A stretch of 64,000 nt of DNA from contig JAJEKB010021317.1 of NCBI GenBank assembly GCA_022393335.1, positions 545,678-609,677 of the forward strand, in the 5' to 3' direction. This document shows, one piece after another, positions 21,501 to 31,204 of this stretch. The DNA comes from Macrotrachela quadricornifera. Taxonomy: Eukaryota; Rotifera; Eurotatoria; Philodinida; Philodinidae. The first letter of the stretch is position 1; each line of letters begins with the position of its first letter. Under the pieces are notes generated by a model. That model had not been told where the DNA came from. It was given only the letters and a program-made list of their open reading frames with translations, and ran no database searches. Made by a program: the position numbers and the translations under genes.

Positions 21501-24237
21501 AATTGATAAAAATCAATTAAAAAAAAGATATGATGAATTTCAAGATATCTATAATAAGCTTGTTAAACAAAATCTTCAAATAAATATCGATTTAGAAAAA
21601 TTAATTTTTGATACAAAACTAATTGCTGGAGATATAAAACAAACAATAGATAATATTGATTGGGATTCAAATGTAAGAGATAGAATTCCTAAATTACTTG
21701 CACATATATTTGCATTGTGGACATTACAAAATGCAGATAGTTTTTTTGAAGCTGAAGGAATTGAAAATAAAGATAGTTATCTTTATAAACCACATGCAGC
21801 TCAAGTTGTTTCTATATTACGTATGTTAGGTATAGGTGATAAAAAAGAAGAATTAAAAAATAATTTAGTACAAATAGGAACTGGAGAAGGAAAATCTGTT
21901 ACATTAGGAGCTACAGCTTCAATACTTGCATTACTTGGTTTTGATATTTATTGTGCATGTTATAGTCAATATTTAAGTCAAAGAGATTATAAAGGATTTT
22001 TACCAGTATTTGATTCATTAGGTATAGTTCAATATATTATTTATGGAACATTTACTGAACTTTGTGAATGTATGATTAATCGTAATGGAGATATTAGACA
22101 ATTAATAGAAGAACTTATTTTAAAAGGTTCAAATAATATTGTTAAAAGTAGTCAACGTATTGAACGAGCAAAAATTTTATTAATTGATGAGGTTGATATT
22201 TTTTTTAGTCAAGATTTTTACGGAAATTTATATCGACCATCAGCTAGTTTACGAGATCCAACAATAACATCTCTAATAAATTTTATTTGGCAACATAGAA
22301 AATCGAATTTAAATATTCAAAAGATAAAAATTACAAATGAATATAAAGCTTGTTGTCAAAGATTTCCAAATTGGGAACCGTTAATTTTAGAAGCTATTAA
22401 AGATATCGTTTATGATCTATATAGTTTTCAATCTCATGATTATGTTGTTAAGAACGATAAAATAGGATATAAAGAACAAGATGATATCGTATATAATATT
22501 GTTTATGATTATAAAACTTTATTTGCCTACTATTATGAACATGAAAAAGGTAGAATAACAACAAAAAGTTTAGAAGAAAGAATAAGTATAAATATAAAAT
22601 GTGGAAGTTTTTCATATGCAGAAATTCCACTTCAATTTAATTATATAATGGGTGTTACAGGAACATTAAAAACTCTAACAGATCCCGAAAAACATACTAT
22701 ACAACATATATATAATATAACAAAAAATACTTATACACCTTCTGTATTTGGTGCAAATAATCTTATATTTCGAGAAAAAGATGATATTATGATTGAAAAT
22801 CTTGATGATTATTTTAATGTTATTAAAAGAGAAATTGATGATAGATTAGTTGGAAAATCTTCTGGTAAACGATCTATATTAGTTTTTTTTGAATCAAAAC
22901 AAAAATTAAAAGAATTTTATGAATCAAAATCATTAGAAATAATAAAAGAATCCGTTGCTATTTTAACTGAAGAAGCATCATCAGAAGAAAAAGAAATAAT
23001 AATTAAACGTGCTACAACACCTGGACAAATAACATTATTTACTCGAACATTTGGTAGAGGAACAGATTTTATATGTTATGATCAAAGTGTTGCTGCAAAT
23101 GGTGGTGCACATGTTATTCAAACATTTCTTTCAGAAGAATATTCCGAAGAAAAACAAATTAAAGGTCGGACTGCACGACAAGGTGATTGTGGTTCTTATA
23201 GTATGGTATTACTTGATAAAGATTTAGAAAAATTTCTTATTCAAAAAGAAGATATTCAAGATGTTAAAAAAGGTAATGGAATATTAATTCGTCTTGCTGG
23301 TGCACTTACTTTAACAAAAACTTATACTAATATATATGATCTTCTTCATGATAAACGTATTAATTTATTTAAAATTCAATATGAAACAAATACAAAATAT
23401 ATTCAAAAAGCTAAACAAAAACATGATATAACAGAAGAATTTTTATCACATTTTAATTCAGCTAATATAAATTATGTTCGAACATTTTTAATTGAAGAAA
23501 ATAAAGGTCCTAATATAACATCAAATCATTCTCGAACAATTTGTTTAATGGATGCAACTGGTTCAATGTTACATTTATTACATAATTGTAAAAATACAGT
23601 TGATTCAATGTTTAATCGTACAATTGAAATTTTAAAAGATAATTTAATTAATGAAGAATCATTTCAAATACAATTTGTTGTTTATAGAAATTATAATTGT
23701 CGAGAAGATAAAATTCTTCAAAATTCACCATGGGAAACAAAATCTGATAATTTACGTTCATTTATGAATACAATTGGAGTTGAAGGTGGGTTAGGAAATG
23801 AAGCTATTGAAATTGGTTTATCGTATGCTAATAATGAAAATAGTAGAGAAAATATAACACAAATTATATTAATTGGTGATGCACCACCAAATACGAAATC
23901 TGAAATAAAAGAAAAACGAAATATTTTTGGAGAAAATTATTGGCAAACAACTAAATATGCTAAGGAAACATATTATGAAGATGAATTAGTTAAATTAAAA
24001 GAAAAAAATATTCCTGTACATGCTTTTTTTGTTGATAATTCTGCAGAAATTATTTTTAAAAAAATTGCTTTATATACAGGAGGAAGATGTGAAAGATTAG
24101 ATATTAATTCTCCATTAGGTGCTGATATACTTACAGATTTAGTTACAGAAGTTATTTTAAAAAATGTCGGAGGTGATACAAAAGGAAATGAACTTGTTGA
24201 AGCATATAGAAAAAAATTTGGAAAATCCTATGCATAA
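15583..24237 (+). CDS. Giant GTPase - SecA-like ATPase - VWA protein
   Basis: A single uninterrupted frame of at least 2,884 codons. After a charged N-terminus with an acidic 10-residue repeat (129-168) comes a P-loop GTPase: G1 GGTGAGKST (313-321), G3 DSPGF (390-394) and a G4-like TKFPLD (464-469). Residues about 560-2040 are helical, charged and coiled-coil-like. A SecA-type motor follows: Walker A GTGEGKS (2099-2105), Walker B DEVD (2202-2205), GVTGT (2357), GRGTDF (2491) and GRTARQGD (2528-2535), in bacterial SecA order and spacing. The C-terminus is a VWA domain with MIDAS-like DATGS (2657-2661) and GDAPPN (2765), as in alpha-kinase-type VWA proteins. There is no signal peptide or membrane segment in the visible part, so it is probably cytosolic. 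Its function is unknown; a GTP- and ATP-driven remodelling machine is inference. The start codon is uncertain because of the gap. From about 17.2 kb on, codons are strongly A/T-ending. Confidence 0.85.
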   Translation: MKKKLEIQELESKGRRKTAEDRREALLKLENLQKLFDQIKDLENLQFIDNREESNETLANDLAIHNISEEKDLNEQVITEKQEIQALKHDRVDDSEQENIELSVNILEQSQSPHPSMNNESRQIESNNDHPDLDESSDDHPDLDESSDDHPDLDESSDDHPDLDESSDVQDEDSITKENIRNLYNDFSSMPPCAEKSILSLLFLFSLKLMSETIEPQDNIVVPYSIETEIDAEFERLQERLKFEEEDSLQIRNLIGSILVDIKNENWKIAFSTLERVLKLIRPLNIQELFRLVKKVDDAAKKIKGEDIILFLGGTGAGKSTAMHFLGGSKLEEVRVKGMKHIKPVEIKNVDLKKVTTTPFARSETRYITPVVIHPKDVGGSTNDDIVLCDSPGFEDTTGPEVDIANGIGIVKAIKECNSVKPVVLLSYKSMGDRLGGVKDLAHTLVGLFREINDHLKMFSYIFTKFPLDERDTIYASLNNIQETMNAVEKADTSFTNLLSHIIQKTKRGARVLDPINDDPGEILDELTQSKAISRPDEAFKFSITEKSKAILQEQVRKHQLSIMCATKSSDYLFVKYKLDQLKNLIDVMDLEYIKPIYNDCIKHIIRHLSKEYEQGTLDMNRCLMNQTILDHEDICKYQICIDHAKLAEDLRETHLRKEVVHSTAFIQYINQQLDIMITQLTEKEINDPFVKISLDKIKFVSNSFSDIDSQTYMNICLIFDRKFKTIIHSFHSSILSNSFDESACHMKDVSEALSVLQDHLDYEDMKLKYDQMKADFINYINDSVNKLNDMFEQEKLKKTDIETLNSCVYMLEIVRNTFALQPHISKEIIEKIYENLLSKILNLFDDIVNKINAELKNENAFLTLEQFLIELDSLRNISIIEHKTTQAYNSILEKLVGYLGNSKRDAEQLLRILFQREGKVNYDKLTKCLLSLKSAKWIEKYRPEEYLYIMNDVEEQLMQHIKEIKISLVEVTLDLDNYNKISSVHKIVTELNEMKQLEKFLPDISQYITEVNSWFENMINNVSTIIKDAFNAEKLMEQEHKNLDFNKAEKAFLYLDTCKKIRASFQNDSISVLHNLEECIRYYCRTIHEDMINSFDNIKKFQNKNKEEIFENARILSFRLQEISEIKTKYSRIFSCLTNKTIFEQWQKQLSDYQVELADEMKKLSVTQQIMPLKNKLLIVSALRMLDCFLDEKKYTDIYSTYQNNLLSKTYDASEKVVDAIEKHDYVQVAREMAILKVSGDVEEYFFEQAKQALSRGLDDFIEETKTQAIMIGNNLEIERIKTIVENLKRIKQAKQFISQYINTADELDKCIENVKLTIEKRLKDFLNRVNELIDINNFYEAEQKIDSIILVRGLLDNYCTKEVLDQIEQIKENQNKVVLDKIVKKYSNIDIDKYIANPPTDIFDKFGAAKSANPVYSLALDKIKENIVTKFRLELEIAKSLKPPNPNNIHIRKFESAVKYLPEAMKNALEVELKNCKDDINLMVQDNINELQDAISTENPETIRKIFELNKISQSMPSYKTKGRELVLTQVKDIADKIEQHFEQDDIHGALALIPIIYKYKNELDIVVTDIRQIYLRVRTQIKTKFQLAYRYFMHQFLQNNTAEINETEKCFLYLVEFIKFNNESKDQSMLTHMLPEDFNEKIVELNIKTSDYFTHLQNKYRDGLDHIDINSIKDILDFMYKWNSLIMKMRNYFQIDSFYDTSVHSMVNAINKLTIYPHMLKSLSHLIRTLKDEIIHQQFVNTDIKEFSQQRDQFYRELNEKLLILDKAKILNGHDIGIDIDAVQKACLKSIQTKIIEINNKIDIFLSRFSKESRLISQDYDYFNLYYSNLLSIRQEIEGINCGLDEKLTKIEKTIFDKIRMWEQIIENESSLSNISTSFINMKSVSNNIPLFKTKINQRIDEELSHYKSRTKGSTIFSKLGIILIQDLTGIGQCIIAEHKAFQGYALSLFNDKTQKHDIKYVLNNLEGDLIDKNQLKKRYDEFQDIYNKLVKQNLQINIDLEKLIFDTKLIAGDIKQTIDNIDWDSNVRDRIPKLLAHIFALWTLQNADSFFEAEGIENKDSYLYKPHAAQVVSILRMLGIGDKKEELKNNLVQIGTGEGKSVTLGATASILALLGFDIYCACYSQYLSQRDYKGFLPVFDSLGIVQYIIYGTFTELCECMINRNGDIRQLIEELILKGSNNIVKSSQRIERAKILLIDEVDIFFSQDFYGNLYRPSASLRDPTITSLINFIWQHRKSNLNIQKIKITNEYKACCQRFPNWEPLILEAIKDIVYDLYSFQSHDYVVKNDKIGYKEQDDIVYNIVYDYKTLFAYYYEHEKGRITTKSLEERISINIKCGSFSYAEIPLQFNYIMGVTGTLKTLTDPEKHTIQHIYNITKNTYTPSVFGANNLIFREKDDIMIENLDDYFNVIKREIDDRLVGKSSGKRSILVFFESKQKLKEFYESKSLEIIKESVAILTEEASSEEKEIIIKRATTPGQITLFTRTFGRGTDFICYDQSVAANGGAHVIQTFLSEEYSEEKQIKGRTARQGDCGSYSMVLLDKDLEKFLIQKEDIQDVKKGNGILIRLAGALTLTKTYTNIYDLLHDKRINLFKIQYETNTKYIQKAKQKHDITEEFLSHFNSANINYVRTFLIEENKGPNITSNHSRTICLMDATGSMLHLLHNCKNTVDSMFNRTIEILKDNLINEESFQIQFVVYRNYNCREDKILQNSPWETKSDNLRSFMNTIGVEGGLGNEAIEIGLSYANNENSRENITQIILIGDAPPNTKSEIKEKRNIFGENYWQTTKYAKETYYEDELVKLKEKNIPVHAFFVDNSAEIIFKKIALYTGGRCERLDINSPLGADILTDLVTEVILKNVGGDTKGNELVEAYRKKFGKSYA
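15967..16086 (+). repeat. In-frame 30-bp minisatellite, 4 units
   Basis: Four almost identical 30-bp units encode DHPDLDESSD. Only one silent GAT/GAC difference separates them, so the array is young or homogenised. It lies in the acidic N-terminal region of the GTPase-SecA-VWA protein, before the P-loop. Confidence 0.95.
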
Positions 24238-25439
24238 ATTGAATTTTAATTTACTTAGTTATCTGGAATTTGAGATGGATCAGAGCTAATACATTTATTT
24301 GTTGTTCTGTTTTGTAGTTTTTTCGATGAATATTCAAGCATATTTTATGTGGGATTTTTTTTTACTTTGCATTAAACTCCTTTATTATATATTTTGTTCA
24401 ATGGTATTGTGGCGAAGTTTTTCGTGCATGTTTTATTCTGAAAAAATCATTTATTCAATATTTTTTTGTATTCTAGAGTCTATATTTTTAATTTACTTTC
24501 AATCTTTTCTATCTATTCATTTCTTCTATTCAAATATAATCATGAAATTATAACAAAAAGATCTATTCTAAACATTTGCCAATATTCACCTTTTTTATTT
24601 ATGAAAACATTTTTTTAATATTTACATCAGAATTCGATACGGATGGATGTAAGATCCACAATCGCAACAGGAACTGATTTGCAATTTACATTAATCGAAA
24701 AACGAAACTGAGAAACGTCCTTTCTCCAATGATGTTTATAAAGAAATCATTTAAAACACTATCATCAATAAAAGTCTTTCCTTCAAATCAGAACTCGGAG
24801 AAGTCTCATACTTGCAAAATTTACTTGATGTATAAATAAAATTAATTTTGCTATAAAGTTGACTAATATCTGATAAGCTTTCTCAAATTGTCTTAACATA
24901 ATCTGATTGAGAAGCAAATAAACATATTATGCCATCGAGACAAACACCATTGAATGAAGAATTATTTAAAAATTTGTTATTTTAACGTGTTAATCAGAAC
25001 TTGATTTTAGACGTCATTTTTAAATTGTTTCTTAATTTGAACGCATTTATATCTCTAGGGAAAGTACTGAGTTCAGGGTATCCATGTATTCTTTTGCACA
25101 TACAGTTCTATATACACAACCCAGTAAAACATAAGAAATTAATCGATTTCCATAGAATTTTTTTGTAGATAATTTCTTGACTATTTATTAACCAAGAACA
25201 TCTCGATCTTGATCATCAATTTAGATCGGACTACCCTCAAGTGATCTCATAGTGATCCAATCAACTCAACTTCGGTCAGGTCCAAAAATTTGGCCTAGTT
25301 AAATTTTGAGATTTGAAAAAATTAATAGAAATAAAATCGAAAAAATGAATTACATTGCTTTAAAAAAAACAGAATGAAAAAAGTAAAAGGTTAGATTCGA
25401 TCATGAACATATTGCAATTTTGATGACAAGGTATCTAGA
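24238..25439. other. No recognisable gene
   Basis: AT-rich 3' flank of the giant gene. I found no convincing AATAAA close to the stop and no coding signal. Confidence 0.45.
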
Positions 25440-25640
25440 AATACTGTGGAAGAGTACCTAATTAAGCATCTGATCAGTACCTTCAAGTATTTATTTACTG
25501 GATATTTTCCAGCAGGGTACCTCTACAAGTACCCATTCAGATCCTGTTATATACTGGTAACAGGGAACTTTTTCAGGTACCCTGCACTCAGTACACTCAC
25601 CTGGGATATTTCTTTTCCTATAAACTTTTACCACTGAGTC
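25440..25640. repeat. GTACC/GGTAC single-word repeat
   Basis: GAGTACC, AGTACC, GGGTACC, AAGTACCC, GGTACCC and CAGTAC recur within about 180 bp in both orientations. Same style as the other single-word zones; ends not defined. Confidence 0.45.
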
Positions 25641-25899
25641 TATTTTTCGATGCGTTTTTGAGTAACCTTATCGTTTAATACATTATATGTTTTCAAACAG
25701 ATACTCTATGATCAAATCTTACTTATAAATTACAGAACTACAATAGTTCAAGCTTGAATGTGGATTAGAAGACAACAAACAGATTATGAGACTCAGTTTT
25801 AGATTTCCACAAGAGAAATGCATCAGTTGGCGGTAACAATATTGTGAGGAATCATTCCTTATTCATCGCTCTAACAGTATGAATAACTGCTAAAATTTC

Positions 25900-26640
25900 A
25901 ACAAAAAACAATAAGACTTCAAAAACACAAGAAGACAATTTATTATATGACAAGCAAAAGTACAAATATTTTCCTCCGAACTCTGCGATGCACTTTTTAT
26001 TTTCAAAATAGACAAAACTCTGAGCAACAAAATATCGGCATTGTGAAAATGAGATGCTTTTTTTTGGTTAAAGATGGATTCGTTTTTTCTTATATCATGT
26101 TTTTATTACCTGATCTACTTTATTAGAAAAAAGCAAAATATACCGCAAGATGTAGTATGAAAAGAAAAGAAAATTTCTAAAGAACAATTTTAAAAAAATG
26201 CGATAGGAAAACAAGCGAATTTGTCCTCTACCATAAAACTATATCATTTTTGCAACGTTGAAATTTGATCGATCAGAATTTTGTCTATTCTGAAAACAAT
26301 AAGTGCAAATGTAAAGCTTTTCACACTGCATCTTGTGGTGTATGTTGTTTTTTAATACAACCTACTAAGTGATGATAAAATGAAATGCAAAAGTGATCGA
26401 TTTTTTATGACACATCATTATAATTCAAATGGTACCACCCACTTGGAAAAACTATTATAATCTCAATTGAATAGTGATCAAATATCATAGAAAGATAGAG
26501 CAACAGACGATTTATCTTTTCATACAAAAATTATTTTTTTCCAAACTGTCTATACGAAATTAAAATGTAGGGATCACTACTTTTGTTATTACCTAAATAA
26601 TAGTATTTATCAGTTTTCTAAAGAGGCATTGAATAACTGA
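25900..26640. mobile_element. Decayed foldback copy
   Basis: Core blocks CCGCAAGATGTAGTATGAAA (near 26141) and its complement CTTTTCACACTGCATCTTG (near 26318), plus GATCAAATATCATAGAAAGATAGAG (near 26475, shortened here), match the foldback family. The arms are diverged and incomplete. Confidence 0.5.
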
Positions 26641-28407
26641 AAACTATAACGATAATATCTTCTTATTATTTATACAAACTATAGTTAAGTATGGATTATT
26701 TTCTATATGGTTTAAATGAATTTTTATCGATTTTAACATCATCTGGACATTCTTTATTATAAGTTTAATGAAGTTTCGATGAATAAAATATACGTAAACT
26801 GGTGATTTTGATCATGCAGGTAACTCTGCTAGAGCAGCAATTTTTGGGATAAAATTGCGTTCGATATATAAGAAATAAACGTTCACAAAGACGCTTGAAA
26901 ATATGATTGCTTCTCAATCCGACTGAAAAAAAATATTTGAGACATCTTTGAATGCAGATGATAAAAATAAATGCATTGAAATACGTGAAACCTTTGTCAG
27001 AAATGTGTTGAGATCCGGTTATTTTATTTTCTGATTGTGTTTAAACACTTTGTACATTAAACCTGTGTCTAGACGCGTATTTTCATGACATCGTGTTTCA
27101 AGGCATCGGTTCTACGTTTCGTGTTTACATGGGTCATAAATCATAGTAATGCCTGCTATTTGTATAGTTCTCGAATTCATATTTATGCTTTTTCGATAAC
27201 ATTAATAATCAAGTTTAGAAAATGAGTATAAGATAGTCGTAGCAAAATGATTTGATCACTGTACTTGATTTTACAATGAAATTTCGCTAATCAAAATATT
27301 TACACTTTCGAAAATTGGACAATTCTGGAGAAAGATAGCGGTAAATGTTTGTCAGATTAGAACCTTCTCAAACTGCTTCATTCATATTAACTTAGCCAAT
27401 AGCCTTGTAACAAATTCAATAATTTCACCTTACTTGTTAACCTAATCTTTAAAGATAGCTTCTTAATAAAAAGTAACTTTTTCTCAAATTTCATGTTTTT
27501 AGTTTGTCACTTTTTCTTCCTCCATCCAAATGAGCACATGCTACGATAACAGTTTATGATACAGATATTCAATTCTTTGTCAACCACATTTCAACATCAT
27601 CTGATAATGAAACAGGCTGTCGTTCTTATCTTTTATCAAAGGAATAATAATAACGTGTATCACATTTTGTTTTGATGATGCTGTTAGCAAAGGTGAGTAA
27701 CTTAGTTTATAAAAAGCCTGCTTTTATTCCCTGGACTGATTGAAAATGAGTTGTAATGATTTGAATAGAAATAATTCTTCGAAAAATTAAGATGATTATT
27801 TCTATTATATCAACTCTCTAAGAGTAATGTCGTTCTCTATCTAGACTATTAATTTTAAAAAACGAAAAAGACAATAGTCTTGTTGATCACAAATTCTCTT
27901 TCAAATTTTTTGCCTATTCATTTGATCGAAATACAGAAACGACAGATTTTTTTCGAAAGTAGCATACACAAAATTGTGGATTTCGAAACGATGTAGAAGG
28001 GATCAATAATCTATTTCTATATACAAGAAAATCTTCTATTTTTATTTTACATTGTCTCTTGATCATAAATTGTTGTTTTATCAGCATCTTACCATCTCCC
28101 ACTCTCACTAACAGATATATAGTACCTACTGATTGAAAGGAATATTTTACATCTATCATTGCATCTTCTCTATTATTGATTTGTTGGATATGTGACATTA
28201 CTGAGAACAAAGTAATAAGTTAAGAATGTAACGAGATTCTCTGTCTCTCATAGTGTAGGTTGATTCAAACTGAAATGCAAAGTCTAGATTTCGAGTTAAT
28301 AATCGAGTATTCTAAAAACTAGATCAAACGGAACCTAGACGAAATTTTCACCAATTGAGTACAATATCTTCAAGAAAACCAAAACAGTATTTTGTAATTT
28401 GCTTTAG
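26641..28407. other. Intergenic, 5' flank of the rhamnosidase gene
   Basis: No gene recognised. CTTTAG immediately precedes the rhamnosidase ATG and could be the acceptor of a 5' UTR intron. The 27914-28210 (-) frame has no family signature. Confidence 0.4.
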
Positions 28408-31139
28408 ATGTTGTTCTGTCTGTTAATGATTGCTCTCTCAATATCTAAGATTCAATCAATTGAATTCGAACCATATAGTCTACGAACACAAAGTCTCAGC
28501 GAGCCTCTTGGAATTGATGTTAAAACACCAGTATTCAGCTGGCGATTACAGGATTCAGAAAATATTCGAGGTGTAAATCAAGTAGCTTATGAGATTCGAT
28601 CTGCTCATAATGAAGCTGAACTAGATATAAACCCTTTGTGGAATTCTGGAAAAGTCATTTCCGATTCTACACTAGCTGTATGGCAAGGACCAATATTAAG
28701 ATCTAGAGAAAGAGTTTGTTGGCAAGTGCAAATTTGGGATAGTGACGGACATACATCAGGATGGAGTGATGTTGCATCGTTTGAAATGGGATTATTAAGT
28801 ATGCATGACTGGGATCCAGCATATTGGATTGAGAATACGGATTATGCCACTGGCAACACATCTCTTCCCTATTTCATTAAACGTTTCAGTATTACAAGTA
28901 CAATATCAAGTGCACGGTTATGGATTGCAGGATTAGGTCAGTTTGTAATAACCATCAATGGTCAACCCGCAACAAATGATGTTCTTAGTCCTGGATATTT
29001 TGATTGGAACAAGACCATTGAATATTCAACATACAATGTTACATCTATTCTGAAAGAAGGAGACAACGTACTTGGTGTAGCACTGGGAAAAGGAATTTAC
29101 AGAGCTGAAAAGCCACTTGGTGGACGTTATTACAAATTCATCACAGCAGCCCATCCGATGAAATTGATTGCACAGCTACAGTTGAACTATACAAATAAAC
29201 CTAGCCAATATCTTGTATCGGACAGTAGTTGGTTAACCACTGTCACAGGTCCTTTGCTTGAATCCAGTTGGTATGGTGGTGAAGAGTATGATGCACGAAA
29301 AGAACTATCTGGCTGGGATACACCAGCATACGATCACTCAACATGGAAAATGGCAGATATTTCAAGCATACCAAATCCGAACGCTACTTATAGGGCTCGA
29401 GAATCTCCTCCCATTCAATCAGTGGAAGAGATTTTAGCTATTTCAGTTACGCACCAAGGTAATGGAACATATGTCTTCGATTTTGGTGTTAATCATGCTG
29501 GGTGGCCAAAATTGAGCATGAAAGGGGTTAGAGGGACAAGTGTTACTATGAGACCTGCTGAATTGCTGAATTCTGATGGAACAATCAATCAGGTGACAGA
29601 GGGAACGCCCATTTACGATCGTTATACGTTTTCTGGTAATGGTACAGAAACATACGTTCCAACTTTCATGTATGTTCAATTTGTTTCTTATGATGAAATT
29701 TAACTGAGGATTTCTATAGGTATCACGGTTTTCGATACTTGCAAGTAGAAAACTTAACTTATGTGCCACACATAACTGATCTCAAAAGCTATACACTGCG
29801 CGTTAATAATGATATTGCTGGTACCTTCAATAGTTCTATTAAACTTCTGAACGATATTCATAGAAATGTCAATCGGGCTGTTCAAAGCAACATGCAATCT
29901 GTATTTACTGACTGTCCTCACCGAGAGAAACTTGGCTGGCTGGAAGAAACACATCTGGTCTTCCCTGCTATTCAACGCTTTTTCGACGTTCAAGCTCATG
30001 GTCGCTCAGTTGTTCGCCGTATAGCTGAAGCACAGCTCAATACTGGAATGGTTCCTACAACTGCTCCTGAGTACCCGATTTTTAATGGTGCTTTCAGAGA
30101 TGAACCTAATTGGGGAAATAGTATTATCTTATTACCGCTGTATCTTTATCACTCTTACGGAGAGATGGCTTTATTGGAAGAATTCTATCCCAATATGGTA
30201 GCATGGCTTGATTATTTAACGTTAAAGGCAAAGAATAATATTGTATCGTATGGTTTAGGGGATTGGTATGCCATTGATCAGTCGACACCCCTTGGAGTTA
30301 CTGGAACCTACGGATATTGGATGGCTGCTAATGGACTTGCAACAGTTGCTGCTGCTTTGAATAAAACCGATGACATCAAAAAATATTCAGACTTAGCATT
30401 GAACATCTCCTCTGCCTTTCATACAACTTATTTTAACGCAACTGCTCATACCTATGCCACAGGAAGTCAAGCTGCCGATGTTTTTGCCTTAGAAATGAAT
30501 GCAGTACCTATCGCAGAGAGAGCAAATGTTGTCGAACATCTTATTAGTGATATTCGTAGCCGTAACAACCATACTTCCGTCGGTGAAGTCGCTCTACCAT
30601 CTTGGTTCCGAATGTTAAGCACTTACGATCATGATGATGTAGTCTATGACTTTCTTTCTCGCACGGACAGTCCAAGTTACGGTTACGCGATCATCAACGG
30701 TGCAACTTCTCTCACTGAAGATTGGGACGGTCCTGCTCCAGCTAGAGGCCAATCGTTGAGCAGTCAAAATCATTTTATGTTTGGTGCGGTAGATGAATGG
30801 CTGACACGGTCTCTTGCAGGAATACAACAAGCTAGTGACTCGATAGACTATCGTGTATTGAATATCAAGCCTGCGATAATTGGAAATATCAAGCATGTCA
30901 AAGCAACTTACAGGACCAGTCGAGGATGGATTGAGAGTCAATGGGACAGGATTGGAACAACTTTTACTTTAAAAGTAAAGGTTCCTTATGGATCATTTGC
31001 GAATGTTTATGTACCGGGGATAAATGCGACATCAGATTATGGAACTTTGATTCATACTAGAACCGCAACAACTAAAGCAGTCTTTAAGATCGTGAGCGGA
31101 AGTTATACATTTAAATCAATCATTGATGCATTCCAATGA
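28408..31139 (+). CDS. Secreted alpha-L-rhamnosidase, GH78
   Basis: Two exons, 28408-29669 and 29720-31139, joined across a 50-bp intron (GTATGT...CTATAG), give 893 residues. It hydrolyses terminal alpha-L-rhamnose from plant or microbial glycans. An N-terminal hydrophobic segment (about 1-18, MLFCLLMIALS) is a signal peptide. The bacterial rhamnosidase N-terminal domains follow (LGIDVKTPVFSW, then VCWQVQIWDSDG). The catalytic (alpha/alpha)6 barrel carries the family signature DCPHREKLGW (485-494) followed by LEETH. SQNHFMFGAVDEWL marks the region of the catalytic base. Length is normal for GH78 and both exons are intact. The family is mainly bacterial and fungal, so horizontal acquisition followed by intron gain is the likely history; that part is inference. 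Confidence 0.93.
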
Positions 31140-31198
31140 AAACTAAATACATGCGGATTTATACTGCTTTCCATTTCACAATACACAGAATGCAAATT

Positions 31199-31204
31199 AA
31201 ATAA
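31199..31204 (+). promoter_or_regulatory. AATAAA polyadenylation signal, rhamnosidase gene
   Basis: AATAAA lies about 60 bp past the stop codon, in the expected place. Confidence 0.6.

Noticed and set aside
15583..24237. Giant SecA-like gene as bacterial contamination
   Set aside because: It is on one contig with intron-containing animal genes and rotifer repeats, and its VWA and coiled-coil parts are not bacterial SecA features. The gap at its 5' end means this still deserves read-level confirmation.
24299..24553. 84-codon hydrophobic frame after the giant gene
   Set aside because: Phe/Ile/Leu-rich translation of T-rich 3' flank without start context or homology.
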